From contig DDEP01000007.1 in the NCBI GenBank assembly GCA_002336465.1, positions 1 through 11,561 on the forward strand: a stretch of DNA of 11,561 bases. The letters are read 5' to 3'. The position numbers were made by a program, and so were the translations under genes. Under the pieces are notes generated by a model. That model ran no database searches, had not been told where the DNA came from, and saw only the letters and a list, made by a program, of their open reading frames with translations. Of this stretch, positions 5,007 to 11,561 are shown piece by piece (position 1 is the stretch's first letter; each line of letters opens with the position of its first letter). This DNA comes from Pedobacter sp. UBA1951. GTDB lineage: Bacteria > Bacteroidota > Bacteroidia > Sphingobacteriales > Sphingobacteriaceae.

Positions 5007-5953
5007 TTAGCTGTATAAGCAGAGCCTTGTACCACACCTCTGCGCTCAATTTCTTTATCCATATAGGTTTGTATGGCCGATTTGTTCAGCCCCCAATTTG
5101 GAGCAATCAACAAATCCCAATCTGAAATCCCGAACAGTCGTTGTATCACAATATCTGGACGCAACAAAGGAATAAGTTCGCATAACAAATCCGTATATTC
5201 TTCAAGCGTAAATAGTTTAAAAGGTTCTCTCTTGTATTTAACGCCCATAATAGAGCCTTCTACAATATGCAAATGATGGAATTTCACGAATTTGATTTGA
5301 GGGAAACGATTGATTTCGTGGATATAACCTTTCATCATTTCGCGGGTTTCCCACGGAAATCCAAAGATGGTGTGTACGCACAAATCAAGCTTACTATCTT
5401 TTAATAGTTCAACCGCAGCTACAAATTCTTCATGGCTACAACCTCTGTTTATTTTTTCAAGCGTTTCATTGTAAATCGATTCCATCCCCATTTCCAAATC
5501 CACATCATACTTATCTGCATAGCTTTCTAACAACGCTACTTTTTCTGCATCGATACAATCAGGACGAGTGCCAACGGCAAAACCTACTACATCTTCTTTA
5601 TTTACAGACAAAGCCTCATCGTACATCATCTTTAAATAATGTGCAGGCGCATAGGTATTGGTATTAGGCTGAAAATAAACAATAAATTTATCTGCACGGT
5701 ACGAAGTTTTTGCTCTTCTGATCCCTTCTTCCAGTTGTTCTTTTATGGTAGGCAATTTTCTAGATGGTTCAGGGGTAAAACTATCTACATTACAATAGGT
5801 ACATCCTCCGTAACCTTTACTACCATCCCGATTAGGACATGTAAAACCTCCATCAACGATTACTTTAAACACGCGTTGCCCTTTATATTTCTCGCGCAAG
5901 TAATTGCCGTAATTCCTATATCCTTTAATTCCGCTATCTACCAGTGTTGCCAT
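5000..5953 (-). CDS. Radical SAM protein, TIGR01212/YhcC family
   Basis: This 317-residue protein matches the YhcC-type radical SAM family. The [4Fe-4S] ligands form the unusual C39-x11-C51-x2-C54 pattern in CPNRDGSKGYGGCTYC, instead of CxxxCxxC. Other typical segments are VYFQPNTNTYAP, GFAVGTRPDCI, DLEMGMESIYNETLEKINRG, HTIFGFPWET and FVKFHHLHIVEGS. The enzyme should cleave S-adenosylmethionine to a 5'-deoxyadenosyl radical; the substrate is unknown to me. The protein is full length and cytoplasmic. It is monocistronic, with its promoter next to the divergent ABC-F promoter. The ATG lies five nt from the -7 box, so the message is probably leaderless, and no SD is present. Confidence 0.88.
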   Translation of the reverse strand: MATLVDSGIKGYRNYGNYLREKYKGQRVFKVIVDGGFTCPNRDGSKGYGGCTYCNVDSFTPEPSRKLPTIKEQLEEGIRRAKTSYRADKFIVYFQPNTNTYAPAHYLKMMYDEALSVNKEDVVGFAVGTRPDCIDAEKVALLESYADKYDVDLEMGMESIYNETLEKINRGCSHEEFVAAVELLKDSKLDLCVHTIFGFPWETREMMKGYIHEINRFPQIKFVKFHHLHIVEGSIMGVKYKREPFKLFTLEEYTDLLCELIPLLRPDIVIQRLFGISDWDLLIAPNWGLNKSAIQTYMDKEIERRGVVQGSAYTAKV

Positions 5954-5958
5954 TGCTG

Positions 5959-5966
5959 CAAAAATA
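5959..5966 (-). promoter_or_regulatory. -7 box of the radical SAM gene
   Basis: TATTTTTG on the minus strand fits TAnnTTTG exactly. Only CAGCA separates it from the ATG. No clear TTTG lies at -33. If this is the promoter, transcription starts at or next to the start codon. Confidence 0.5.
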
Positions 5967-6031
5967 CAAATGATTTAGCATATAATTGTAAGCGGTTTTC
6001 TTTAAGGCTTTTATCCCTCAACCTTTTTCCG

Positions 6032-6039
6032 TACCTTTG
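6032..6039 (+). promoter_or_regulatory. -7 box of the ABC-F gene
   Basis: TACCTTTG fits TAnnTTTG, with a predicted start near 6045 and a leader of about 12 nt. It overlaps the upstream in-frame ATG at 6037, which argues for translation starting at 6058. The -33 region is T-rich without a clear TTTG. Confidence 0.5.
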
Positions 6040-6057
6040 CACTTTATTTTTTCAAGC

Positions 6058-7680
6058 ATGATTTCAGTTTCAAATTTATCGTTGCGTTACGGAAAACGCA
6101 CTCTTTTTGAGGAAGTTAACCTTAAATTTACGCACGGCAATTGTTATGGTATTATTGGCGCAAATGGCGCAGGCAAATCTACTTTTCTAAAAATTTTAAG
6201 TGGAGATGTTACTCAAACAGGTGGCTCGGTAGCAATTACACCGGGCGAGCGTATGGCTGTTTTAAAACAAAATCACTATGAATTTGATGAGTTTACCGTA
6301 ATTGAAACCGTAATGATGGGGCATAAACAACTTTATGATATCATGAAGGAAAAAGATGCCATTTACATGAAAGAAGATTTTACGGAAAAAGATGGCGAAC
6401 GTGCCGGAGAACTGGAAAATCTTTTTGCGGAAATGGATGGCTGGAACATGGAAAGCAACGCCGCCACCCTACTGAGCAATCTTGGCATTAAAGAAGAATT
6501 CCATTATAAAACCGTAAAAGAATTAGATGGTAACCAAAAAGTACGTGTGTTATTGGCACAGGCTTTATTTGGTAATCCAGATATATTAATACTGGATGAG
6601 CCTACCAACGATTTGGATATCGATACCATTGCTTGGTTAGAAAACTTTTTGGCCGATTACCAAAGCATTGTTTTGGTAGTGAGTCACGATCGTCACTTCT
6701 TAGATGCGGTATGTACGCATATTGTTGATATCGACTTTGGTAAAATGAGCATTTATACCGGTAATTACAGCTTCTGGTATGAAAGTAGTCAATTGGCATT
6801 GAAACAACGTGCTGACCAGAATAAGAAACTTGAAGATAAAGTAAAAGAACTACAAGAATTTATCCGCAGGTTTAGCGCCAATGCAAGTAAATCAAAACAG
6901 GCAACTTCACGTAAAAAAGCTTTAGAGAAAATAGATATTAGTGAGATTAAAGCGTCTAACCGTAAATATCCGGCCATCATGTTTAACAATGGTGCAAGAG
7001 AGGCTGGCGACCAGATTTTACAAGCTGAAAATTTAACCAAAGTAGTAAATGGCGAGACTTTGTTCAAGAACATTACTTTTATGGTTAACAAAGGCGATAA
7101 GATTGCCGTTATTTCTCAAAATAGTTTAGCTACTACTGCATTCTATGAAATTTTAAACGGTAATGATAAAGACTACAGCGGCGAGTTCAAGTTTGGTGTA
7201 ACCATCAGTTCTGCAGATATCCCGAATGATAACGCTAAGTTTTTTGAAGGTAAGGATGAGAACCTAATAGATTGGTTAAGAGAATATTCGGGTACTGAAG
7301 CCGATGAGCAATTTGTTCGTAGCTTTTTAGGTCGGATGTTATTTAGTGGCGAAGAAGTACTGAAAAACGTTAAGGTACTTTCGGGAGGAGAAAAAATGCG
7401 CTGCATGTTCTCTAAAATGATGTTGCAGCAGGCTAACTTCTTAATGTTTGACGAACCTACCAACCACTTAGATCTAGAATCTATTACTGCGTTGAACAAC
7501 GGCATGAAAGATTTCAAGGGAACTATATTATTTACCTCTCGAGATCATGCACTTACAGAATCGGTTGCAAACAGGATCATTGAAATTACACCGAAGGGAG
7601 TAATCGATAAACTGATGACTTACGATGAGTATATCAGCAGTGAGGAGATTGCCAAACAAAGAGCTGAAATGTATAAATAA
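6058..7680 (+). CDS. ABC-F family ATPase, YbiT type, degenerate second site
   Basis: This 540-residue protein has two ABC domains joined by a charged linker (about 245-300), as in ABC-F translation factors that bind the ribosomal E site. It resembles E. coli YbiT, including RFSANASKSKQATSR. NBD1 has Walker A GANGAGKS (34-41), Walker B ILILDE with EPTNDLD, and H210 in SHDR, but its signature is LDGNQ (156-160). NBD2 has signature LSGGE (441-445) and Walker B FLMFDE, but its Walker A is SQNSLATT (353-360) without lysine, its Q-loop glutamine is absent, and the H-switch is R495 (SRDH). Only the site formed by NBD1 Walker A and NBD2 LSGGE can therefore be complete. The start at 6058 is chosen because 6037 lies in the promoter box. 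It has no membrane segment and is monocistronic with a terminator. Confidence 0.92.
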   Translation: MISVSNLSLRYGKRTLFEEVNLKFTHGNCYGIIGANGAGKSTFLKILSGDVTQTGGSVAITPGERMAVLKQNHYEFDEFTVIETVMMGHKQLYDIMKEKDAIYMKEDFTEKDGERAGELENLFAEMDGWNMESNAATLLSNLGIKEEFHYKTVKELDGNQKVRVLLAQALFGNPDILILDEPTNDLDIDTIAWLENFLADYQSIVLVVSHDRHFLDAVCTHIVDIDFGKMSIYTGNYSFWYESSQLALKQRADQNKKLEDKVKELQEFIRRFSANASKSKQATSRKKALEKIDISEIKASNRKYPAIMFNNGAREAGDQILQAENLTKVVNGETLFKNITFMVNKGDKIAVISQNSLATTAFYEILNGNDKDYSGEFKFGVTISSADIPNDNAKFFEGKDENLIDWLREYSGTEADEQFVRSFLGRMLFSGEEVLKNVKVLSGGEKMRCMFSKMMLQQANFLMFDEPTNHLDLESITALNNGMKDFKGTILFTSRDHALTESVANRIIEITPKGVIDKLMTYDEYISSEEIAKQRAEMYK

Positions 7681-7685
7681 ATAAG

Positions 7686-7719
7686 AAGGCTGTCTAAAGA
7701 ATTTTAGGCAGCCTTTTTT
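7686..7719 (+). terminator. Rho-independent terminator after the ABC-F gene
   Basis: A 13-bp stem with one T-G pair (AAGGCTGTCTAAA against TTTAGGCAGCCTT) has a GAAT loop and ends in six T (7714-7719). It starts five nt past the ABC-F stop codon. Confidence 0.9.
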
Positions 7720-7806
7720 CATTAAACTTTATTTCTTCACAGCATTTAAGCACAGAAGTAGCAAATACTTTACACGCTTTACATTTTTTACTTTGATGCA
7801 ATAAAT

Positions 7807-7814
7807 TATTTTTG
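7807..7814 (+). promoter_or_regulatory. -7 box of the ABC transporter operon
   Basis: TATTTTTG fits TAnnTTTG and lies 16 nt before the ATPase ATG. The start site should be near 7820. The -33 position is T-rich (7784-7789); a better TTTG at 7792-7795 is too close. No repressor-like dyad is evident in 7720-7806. Confidence 0.5.
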
Positions 7815-7830
7815 TGACAAGGCTAAAAAA

Positions 7831-8460
7831 ATGATCGAAATAAAAGATATAAGGCATCAGTACAACAACAATCACGAGATTGTTTTTAAAGACTGGCAAA
7901 TCGAAAATAATCAGCAATGGTTACTTTTAGGTGAATCAGGTAGCGGAAAAACCACACTCTTACATATCCTAACTGGCATCTTAAAACCTACACAGGGAAG
8001 TGTCAAGATCAACAATACTGAAATTTATCAGCTTTCACCTAAAGCATTAGATCAATTTAGAGGCCAGCATGTGGGCATTGTTTTTCAAAAACCTCATCTT
8101 TTAAAAAGCCTTAGTATTACAGAAAATCTTCAGCTTACGCAGAGTTTAGCAGGCTTAGAGGTAAACACCAATCGCATAGATGAGGTGTTAGATTCATTAA
8201 ATATCTTATCTAAAAAGAACAGCAAGCCCGATCAGTTAAGCCAAGGACAGTTGCAACGTGCTTCTATTGCGCGTGCCGTATTAAATAAACCTACCTTGCT
8301 CATAGCTGACGAACCAACTTCCAGTTTAGATGATAAAAATGCACAGGCCGTACTTAACCTGCTCTTAGAACAATCTCAACTAAATCATACAACTTTGGTT
8401 ATTGCCACGCACGATCAAAGAATTAAAGAAGCATTTACAAATACCTACAGTTTATTATGA
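7831..8460 (+). CDS. ABC transporter ATPase (LolD/MacB-like subfamily)
   Basis: This 209-residue single ABC domain has all catalytic motifs: Walker A GESGSGKT (34-41), Q-loop Q86 (VFQKPHLL), signature LSQGQ (136-140), Walker B LLIADE (156-161) with EPTSSLDD, and H-loop H194 (ATHD). The size and the QLQRASIARAV segment place it with ATPases that pair with FtsX/LolC/MacB permeases, which usually drive mechanical work or substrate extraction from the membrane rather than channel-type import. Its TGA overlaps the permease ATG as ATGA (8457-8460), so the two are translationally coupled. It should form a cytoplasmic dimer on the permease. The metal-related role is inferred from the downstream genes. 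A weak AAGG precedes the ATG. Confidence 0.9.
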   Translation: MIEIKDIRHQYNNNHEIVFKDWQIENNQQWLLLGESGSGKTTLLHILTGILKPTQGSVKINNTEIYQLSPKALDQFRGQHVGIVFQKPHLLKSLSITENLQLTQSLAGLEVNTNRIDEVLDSLNILSKKNSKPDQLSQGQLQRASIARAVLNKPTLLIADEPTSSLDDKNAQAVLNLLLEQSQLNHTTLVIATHDQRIKEAFTNTYSLL

Positions 8461-9677
8461 GCCCTTTTAAATTAAGCTGGAAAAATTTATGGTCCAAACC
8501 CTTAAATGCTATACTGAACATTCTGTTGATCACGTTCGGCACTTGTATTTTAACCGTGCTTCTACTCGCATCCACTCAAATAGAGCAAAAATTAGAGAAC
8601 AATTCAAAAGATATAGATTTAGTTGTCGGGGCTAAAGGCAGTCCCTTACAACTCATTCTCAGCAGCATCTATTACATTGATTTTCCTACCGGAAATATTC
8701 CCTTAAAAGAAGCAAACGAATTGGCCAGAAATCCGTTTGTAAAGCGGGCTGTTCCTCTCGCTTTAGGAGATAATTACAATGGCGTACGTATTGTAGGAAC
8801 CGATACAAATTATATAGGTCTTTACAATCTTAAAATCAAAGAAGGCAAGTTTTGGCAAGAGGACATGGATGCCACCATTGGGACTACAGTAGCTAAAGAG
8901 CAAAACCTTAAAGTTGGCGATACTTTTTACGGTGGCCACGGACTTACAGGAATGAGCGATCAGCATAAAGAACATGCTTATAAAGTAGTAGGTATCTTAA
9001 CCCCTCAAAGAAACGTAACGGATAACCTTATTTTAACCAATGTAGCCAGCATATGGCATATGCATGATGATGGAGAGGCGCATGCGCATGAAGGTCATAA
9101 TCACGCTGATTTTAAAAGTGAACAAGAAACCGAAGGTAAAGAAATTACTTCTTTGCTTATTCAATATCGTTCTCCTATGTCGGTAGTTATGTTTCCACGT
9201 ATGGTAAATCAGATGGCAAGTTTACAGTCTGCTAGTCCGGCAATGGAAAGTACCCGTTTATTTTCTCTAATAGGCGTAGGCGTTGATACTCTGCAATGGT
9301 TTGCAGTATTGATCATGTTGGTTGCCGGCGTAAGTGTATTTGTTAACTTATACAATTCTTTAAAAGAACGCACTTACGATTTGGCTGTTATGCGTACTTT
9401 AGGTGCTTCGAGATTAAAATTGTTTATCATTATTATTTTAGAGGGATTAATCTTAACGGTAATAGGCTCTTTAATTGGGTTAGCAGTTGGGCATGGAATT
9501 TTACAAATTATAGGTTCTTATCAAGAAAGCAGCCAAGCACGCTTAACTGGACTGATCTTTTTATCACAGGAGATTTATCTTCTGTTAATTGGATTAGGTA
9601 TTGGTATATTTGCAGCCATTATTCCGGCCATTCAAGCTTATCGTTCAAACATTTCAAAAATTTTAGCAAAAAACTAA
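8457..9677 (+). CDS. FtsX/MacB-type ABC permease with His-rich loop
   Basis: This 406-residue inner-membrane permease has the FtsX-type layout: one N-terminal segment (about 17-40), a large extracytoplasmic domain (about 41-277) and three C-terminal segments (about 278-300, 321-347, 368-394). ERTYDLAVMRTLGAS (304-318) is the usual FtsX coupling region. The extracytoplasmic domain carries an insertion with H201, H203, H209, H211, H214 and H216 in sixteen residues, plus H161, H170 and H173, typical of Zn/Cu/Ni-binding stretches. The order ATPase-permease-small secreted protein resembles zinc-responsive systems of Pseudomonas (PA4063-PA4066) and Vibrio (Zrg), but the separate His-rich DUF2796 protein of those loci is not visible here. 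The start overlaps the ATPase stop, and the next gene follows four nt after its stop. Confidence 0.88.
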   Translation: MSPFKLSWKNLWSKPLNAILNILLITFGTCILTVLLLASTQIEQKLENNSKDIDLVVGAKGSPLQLILSSIYYIDFPTGNIPLKEANELARNPFVKRAVPLALGDNYNGVRIVGTDTNYIGLYNLKIKEGKFWQEDMDATIGTTVAKEQNLKVGDTFYGGHGLTGMSDQHKEHAYKVVGILTPQRNVTDNLILTNVASIWHMHDDGEAHAHEGHNHADFKSEQETEGKEITSLLIQYRSPMSVVMFPRMVNQMASLQSASPAMESTRLFSLIGVGVDTLQWFAVLIMLVAGVSVFVNLYNSLKERTYDLAVMRTLGASRLKLFIIIILEGLILTVIGSLIGLAVGHGILQIIGSYQESSQARLTGLIFLSQEIYLLLIGLGIGIFAAIIPAIQAYRSNISKILAKN

Positions 9678-9681
9678 TATC

Positions 9682-10125
9682 ATGAAAAAACTCGCTTTTT
9701 TATTTTTAGTATTTATCGGCCTAGGTATACAGGCAAAAGCACAGCACGACCCCAGTGATCAAATCCTTTCGGCAAACTGGGATATTATTGGCTCAGTTGA
9801 TTTTAAAACTGTTAAAGAAACCGAAATGTATGCCATATTTGGCAACGAGATAAAAAAATATGCCAACAAGCCCTTTGAACTAGAAGGCTATATCGTTCCT
9901 ATAAAAGACGGCATGAAACAAACCAAATTTATGCTTTCTACTTTACCTATAAATCAGTGTTTTTATTGTGGAAAGAACGGCATACCAATTATGGTACATG
10001 TAGATTTGGCTGAACCGGTAAAGTTTACCTACCAGACCATTAAAGTTAAGGGCATATTAAAACTGAGTACGGCAAACGCCATGGATCAGCCGCCTGTAAG
10101 TTTGGTTAGCGGAAAAGTACTTTGA
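9682..10125 (+). CDS. Secreted CxxC protein, DUF3299-like, of the ABC operon
   Basis: This 147-residue protein has a type I signal peptide (MKKLAFLFLVFIGLGIQAKA, cleavage after A20) and no lipobox cysteine, so it is probably periplasmic. The mature part has WDIIGSVDF (33-41), a beta-rich LEGYIVPI segment (67-74) and C93-F-Y-C96 (NQCFYCGKNG), followed by GIPIMVHVDLAEPV. The CxxC could bind metal or be redox-active. The layout (work on a single 'remodelled' beta domain, cysteines near the middle, IPIMVHV after them) recalls DUF3299 proteins encoded beside zinc-regulated ABC systems, but I recognise it only by pattern. It is the last gene of the operon, four nt after the permease, and is followed by a terminator. 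No SD is seen. Confidence 0.7.
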   Translation: MKKLAFLFLVFIGLGIQAKAQHDPSDQILSANWDIIGSVDFKTVKETEMYAIFGNEIKKYANKPFELEGYIVPIKDGMKQTKFMLSTLPINQCFYCGKNGIPIMVHVDLAEPVKFTYQTIKVKGILKLSTANAMDQPPVSLVSGKVL

Positions 10126-10143
10126 GGTAAAAGCTTATGTCAT

Positions 10144-10176
10144 AAAAAAGCATCACTAATTAGTGATGCTTTTTTT
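10144..10176. terminator. Strong bidirectional terminator between convergent operons
   Basis: The palindrome at 10150-10169 has arms GCATCACTAA and TTAGTGATGC, flanked by six A on the left and seven T on the right. It therefore works as a terminator in both directions. It closes the ABC operon (stop at 10125) and the FKBP transcript (stop at 10196). Confidence 0.93.
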
Positions 10177-10195
10177 ATTTATAATACAGATTATA

Positions 10196-10702
10196 TTAAT
10201 GTCCTGAATGGCCATCTACACCGTGTGCATGACCGTGGCTTAACTCTTCTTCTGTTGCCTGTCTTACATTTAAAATCTTACCTGAGAAAATCAAGTTTTT
10301 TCCTGCCATAGGGTGATTTAAATCTACTGAAATAAATTCTTCATGAACACCAGTTACACCTGCACGGAACTGATTTCCTTGATTATCTTGTAAAGGAATA
10401 ACATCGCCAACATTTGGCAATTCGCCTCCAGCTTCTTTAAACATAGTGATTGGTAAATCAACATGTGCAGCAGGGTCTATTTCTCCGTATCCTTCTGAGG
10501 GCGATAATTCAAAACTATATTCATCGCCTGCTTTAAGGCCATTTAAATGCTCTTCAAATTTAGGCAGCATCATGCCTACTCCATATAAAAATACCAATGG
10601 ATTTTCATCGTTGGCTTTTTCTACAAAGACCTGGTTACCCTCTGGGGTGGTAGTATGTAGCTCATAAGTTAAAGCCACAACGCTGTTCGAACTAATATTC
10701 AT
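10196..10702 (-). CDS. FKBP-type peptidyl-prolyl isomerase, SlyD-like, His tail
   Basis: This 168-residue cytoplasmic prolyl isomerase/chaperone is of the SlyD type. The FKBP core is split: VALTYEL ... PLVFLYGVGMMLPKFEEHLNGLKAGD and SPSEGYGEIDP, then an insert-in-flap domain (about 75-125, PNVGDVIPLQ ... FRAGVTGV), then DLNHPMAGKNLIFSGKILNV. The C-terminus has H156, H158, H160, H165 and H168, a short version of the metal-binding tail that makes E. coli SlyD a nickel/zinc binder. No signal peptide is present. The start lies 10 nt past the stop of the upstream DUF255-type gene with no promoter between, so they are probably co-transcribed. The gene is followed by the bidirectional terminator. 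Confidence 0.92.
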   Translation of the reverse strand: MNISSNSVVALTYELHTTTPEGNQVFVEKANDENPLVFLYGVGMMLPKFEEHLNGLKAGDEYSFELSPSEGYGEIDPAAHVDLPITMFKEAGGELPNVGDVIPLQDNQGNQFRAGVTGVHEEFISVDLNHPMAGKNLIFSGKILNVRQATEEELSHGHAHGVDGHSGH

Positions 10703-10712
10703 TCTTTTTGAT

Positions 10713-11561
10713 TTAATTGATATAATTAACCGCCTCTCCTACTGTTTCTACAGGAAGCTGACAGGTCTTATTTCGGCAAATATAGATTTTTGTTTTGTCG
10801 CTTTGCTTATCTTTTAACAAAGGAAGTGTAGAATTTGTTCCTCCCAACATCATTTTATTAGGGATATAGACTTCTGCAAAATCTGATCTTACGTCTTCAA
10901 AGTCATTACCTGCAATAGCTATTTCGTTAATTCCATATACTTCATTTAAAAGCTGTATACACCAATTTGAATAGCCTGAGCCATAATTTTTGATACGTGG
11001 CAATACAGATTTAAGCATAGCAGCAGCTTTTTCAGTGTATTCATTTTGGTCAAAATACAAGCCTAGTTTTTGAAGATTTTGTGCCATGACAGAATTAGAG
11101 GCTGGTATTACATTATCCATAACTTCATGCTTACGTGCAATCAGTGCCTCTTCCATTTTATCGGTGTAAAAGAACATCTCTGTTTCATCATCCACAAAAT
11201 GTTTCATTACGTAAGCTGTAAACATTGATGCTTTTTGCAGCCATTTTTCGTTGAAGTCATATTCATACAAAGTAATAAGTGCTTCTATCGTAAAAGCATA
11301 ATCATCTAAAAAGCCACTAATGCTTACTTTGCCCTCTTTGTAGTTTCGGTATAGCCCACTCTTATCGGTAATCATGTTTTCCAACATAAATTCCATTGCA
11401 CATTTAGCCCAGCCATAATATACCGGGTAATTAAACACATATGCAGCATCTGTCAATGCTTTTATGGTCATTGCATTCCAAGCAGTAAGGCATTTATTAT
11501 CCAAACCCGGTCTTACTCTTTCGTTACGAACAGCCAGCAATTTTGCTTTTGCCAATCCCAC
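10713..11561 (-). CDS. DUF255/YyaL-type protein, C-terminal part
   Basis: The frame is open to the window edge, so only the last 282 codons are seen; full-length relatives have roughly 670-700 residues with an N-terminal thioredoxin-like DUF255 domain that would lie outside. The first visible codon, GTG, is internal. Family segments are ERVRPGLDNKCLTAWNAMTI, SGFLDDYAFTIEALITLYE, MDNVIPASNSVMAQNLQKLG, GGTNSTLPLL and the terminal YICRNKTCQLPVETVGEAV. This part forms the alpha/alpha barrel of the YyaL/SPATA20 family. The biochemical function is not known to me. The terminal C-x4-C pair could bind a metal but has no proven role. It lies upstream of and is probably co-transcribed with the SlyD-like gene. 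Confidence 0.85.
   Translation of the reverse strand: MGLAKAKLLAVRNERVRPGLDNKCLTAWNAMTIKALTDAAYVFNYPVYYGWAKCAMEFMLENMITDKSGLYRNYKEGKVSISGFLDDYAFTIEALITLYEYDFNEKWLQKASMFTAYVMKHFVDDETEMFFYTDKMEEALIARKHEVMDNVIPASNSVMAQNLQKLGLYFDQNEYTEKAAAMLKSVLPRIKNYGSGYSNWCIQLLNEVYGINEIAIAGNDFEDVRSDFAEVYIPNKMMLGGTNSTLPLLKDKQSDKTKIYICRNKTCQLPVETVGEAVNYIN

Noticed and set aside
6037..6057. Earlier ATG for the ABC-F gene at 6037
   Set aside because: It lies within the TACCTTTG promoter box, and the family alignment starts at MISVSNLSLRYG (6058).
5639..6061. 140-codon plus-strand open frame opposite the radical SAM gene
   Set aside because: It is antisense to a clear radical SAM protein, its translation resembles no family, and it runs through both divergent promoters.
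7173..7517. 114-codon minus-strand open frame opposite the ABC-F gene
   Set aside because: It lies wholly inside the well-supported ABC-F coding sequence and shows no domain or start signal.
6058..7680. ABC-F antibiotic-resistance protein
   Set aside because: The linker and overall sequence fit the YbiT housekeeping branch, and there are no resistance or mobile genes nearby.

Overview
The window comes from the chromosome of a member of the Bacteroidota, most likely a Sphingobacteriales/Pedobacter-like species. Four things point there: low GC; the rpsU - tyrosine recombinase - hpf - tRNA-Thr - tRNA-Tyr - tRNA-Gly order, which in this phylum normally leads into tuf; repeated TAnnTTTG -7 promoter boxes close upstream of start codons; and an almost complete lack of Shine-Dalgarno (SD) sequences. 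The genus is inference. I see no insertion sequence, prophage, CRISPR array or island boundary.

Layout. 1-293: three tRNA genes on the minus strand (Gly, cut by the window edge; Tyr; Thr), with a small heptamer repeat between Gly and Tyr. 455-2135: a minus-strand translation cluster, read as rpsU (bS21), terminator, XerC/D-type recombinase, hpf (hibernation factor), terminator. Only rpsU and hpf carry strong SD motifs. 2207-2719: a plus-strand stand-alone receiver protein preceded by a dyad-rich divergent region. 2716-4281: a minus-strand DbpA-type DEAD-box helicase followed by a one-repeat DUF1456/YehS-like protein. 4282-4506: a 225-bp divergent spacer with a 10-bp hairpin capped by GAAA. 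4507-4980: a YkuK-type RNase H-like protein. 5000-5953: a YhcC/TIGR01212-type radical SAM protein (minus). 6058-7680: a YbiT-type ABC-F ATPase whose second nucleotide site appears dead. 7831-10125: a three-gene operon of an ABC ATPase, an FtsX-type permease with a His-rich extracytoplasmic segment, and a secreted CxxC protein, closed by a strong bidirectional terminator. 10196-11561: a minus-strand pair, the 3' part of a DUF255/YyaL-type gene and then a SlyD-like FKBP with a His-rich tail.

How the genes work together. Much of the window concerns the ribosome: tRNAs, bS21, HPF, a DbpA-type helicase (an rRNA-helicase family) and an ABC-F translation factor. The right side has a metal-handling flavour, with the His-rich permease, its CxxC partner and the His-tailed SlyD. 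The ATPase/permease/CxxC trio resembles zinc-responsive ABC systems described in Vibrio and Pseudomonas; the zinc assignment here is inference.

Most worth a second look: SD motifs restricted to rpsU and hpf, the coherently asymmetric ABC-F protein, the putative metal ABC operon, and several -7 boxes so close to ATG that the mRNAs should be nearly leaderless. No stretch over about 230 bp lacks a gene.
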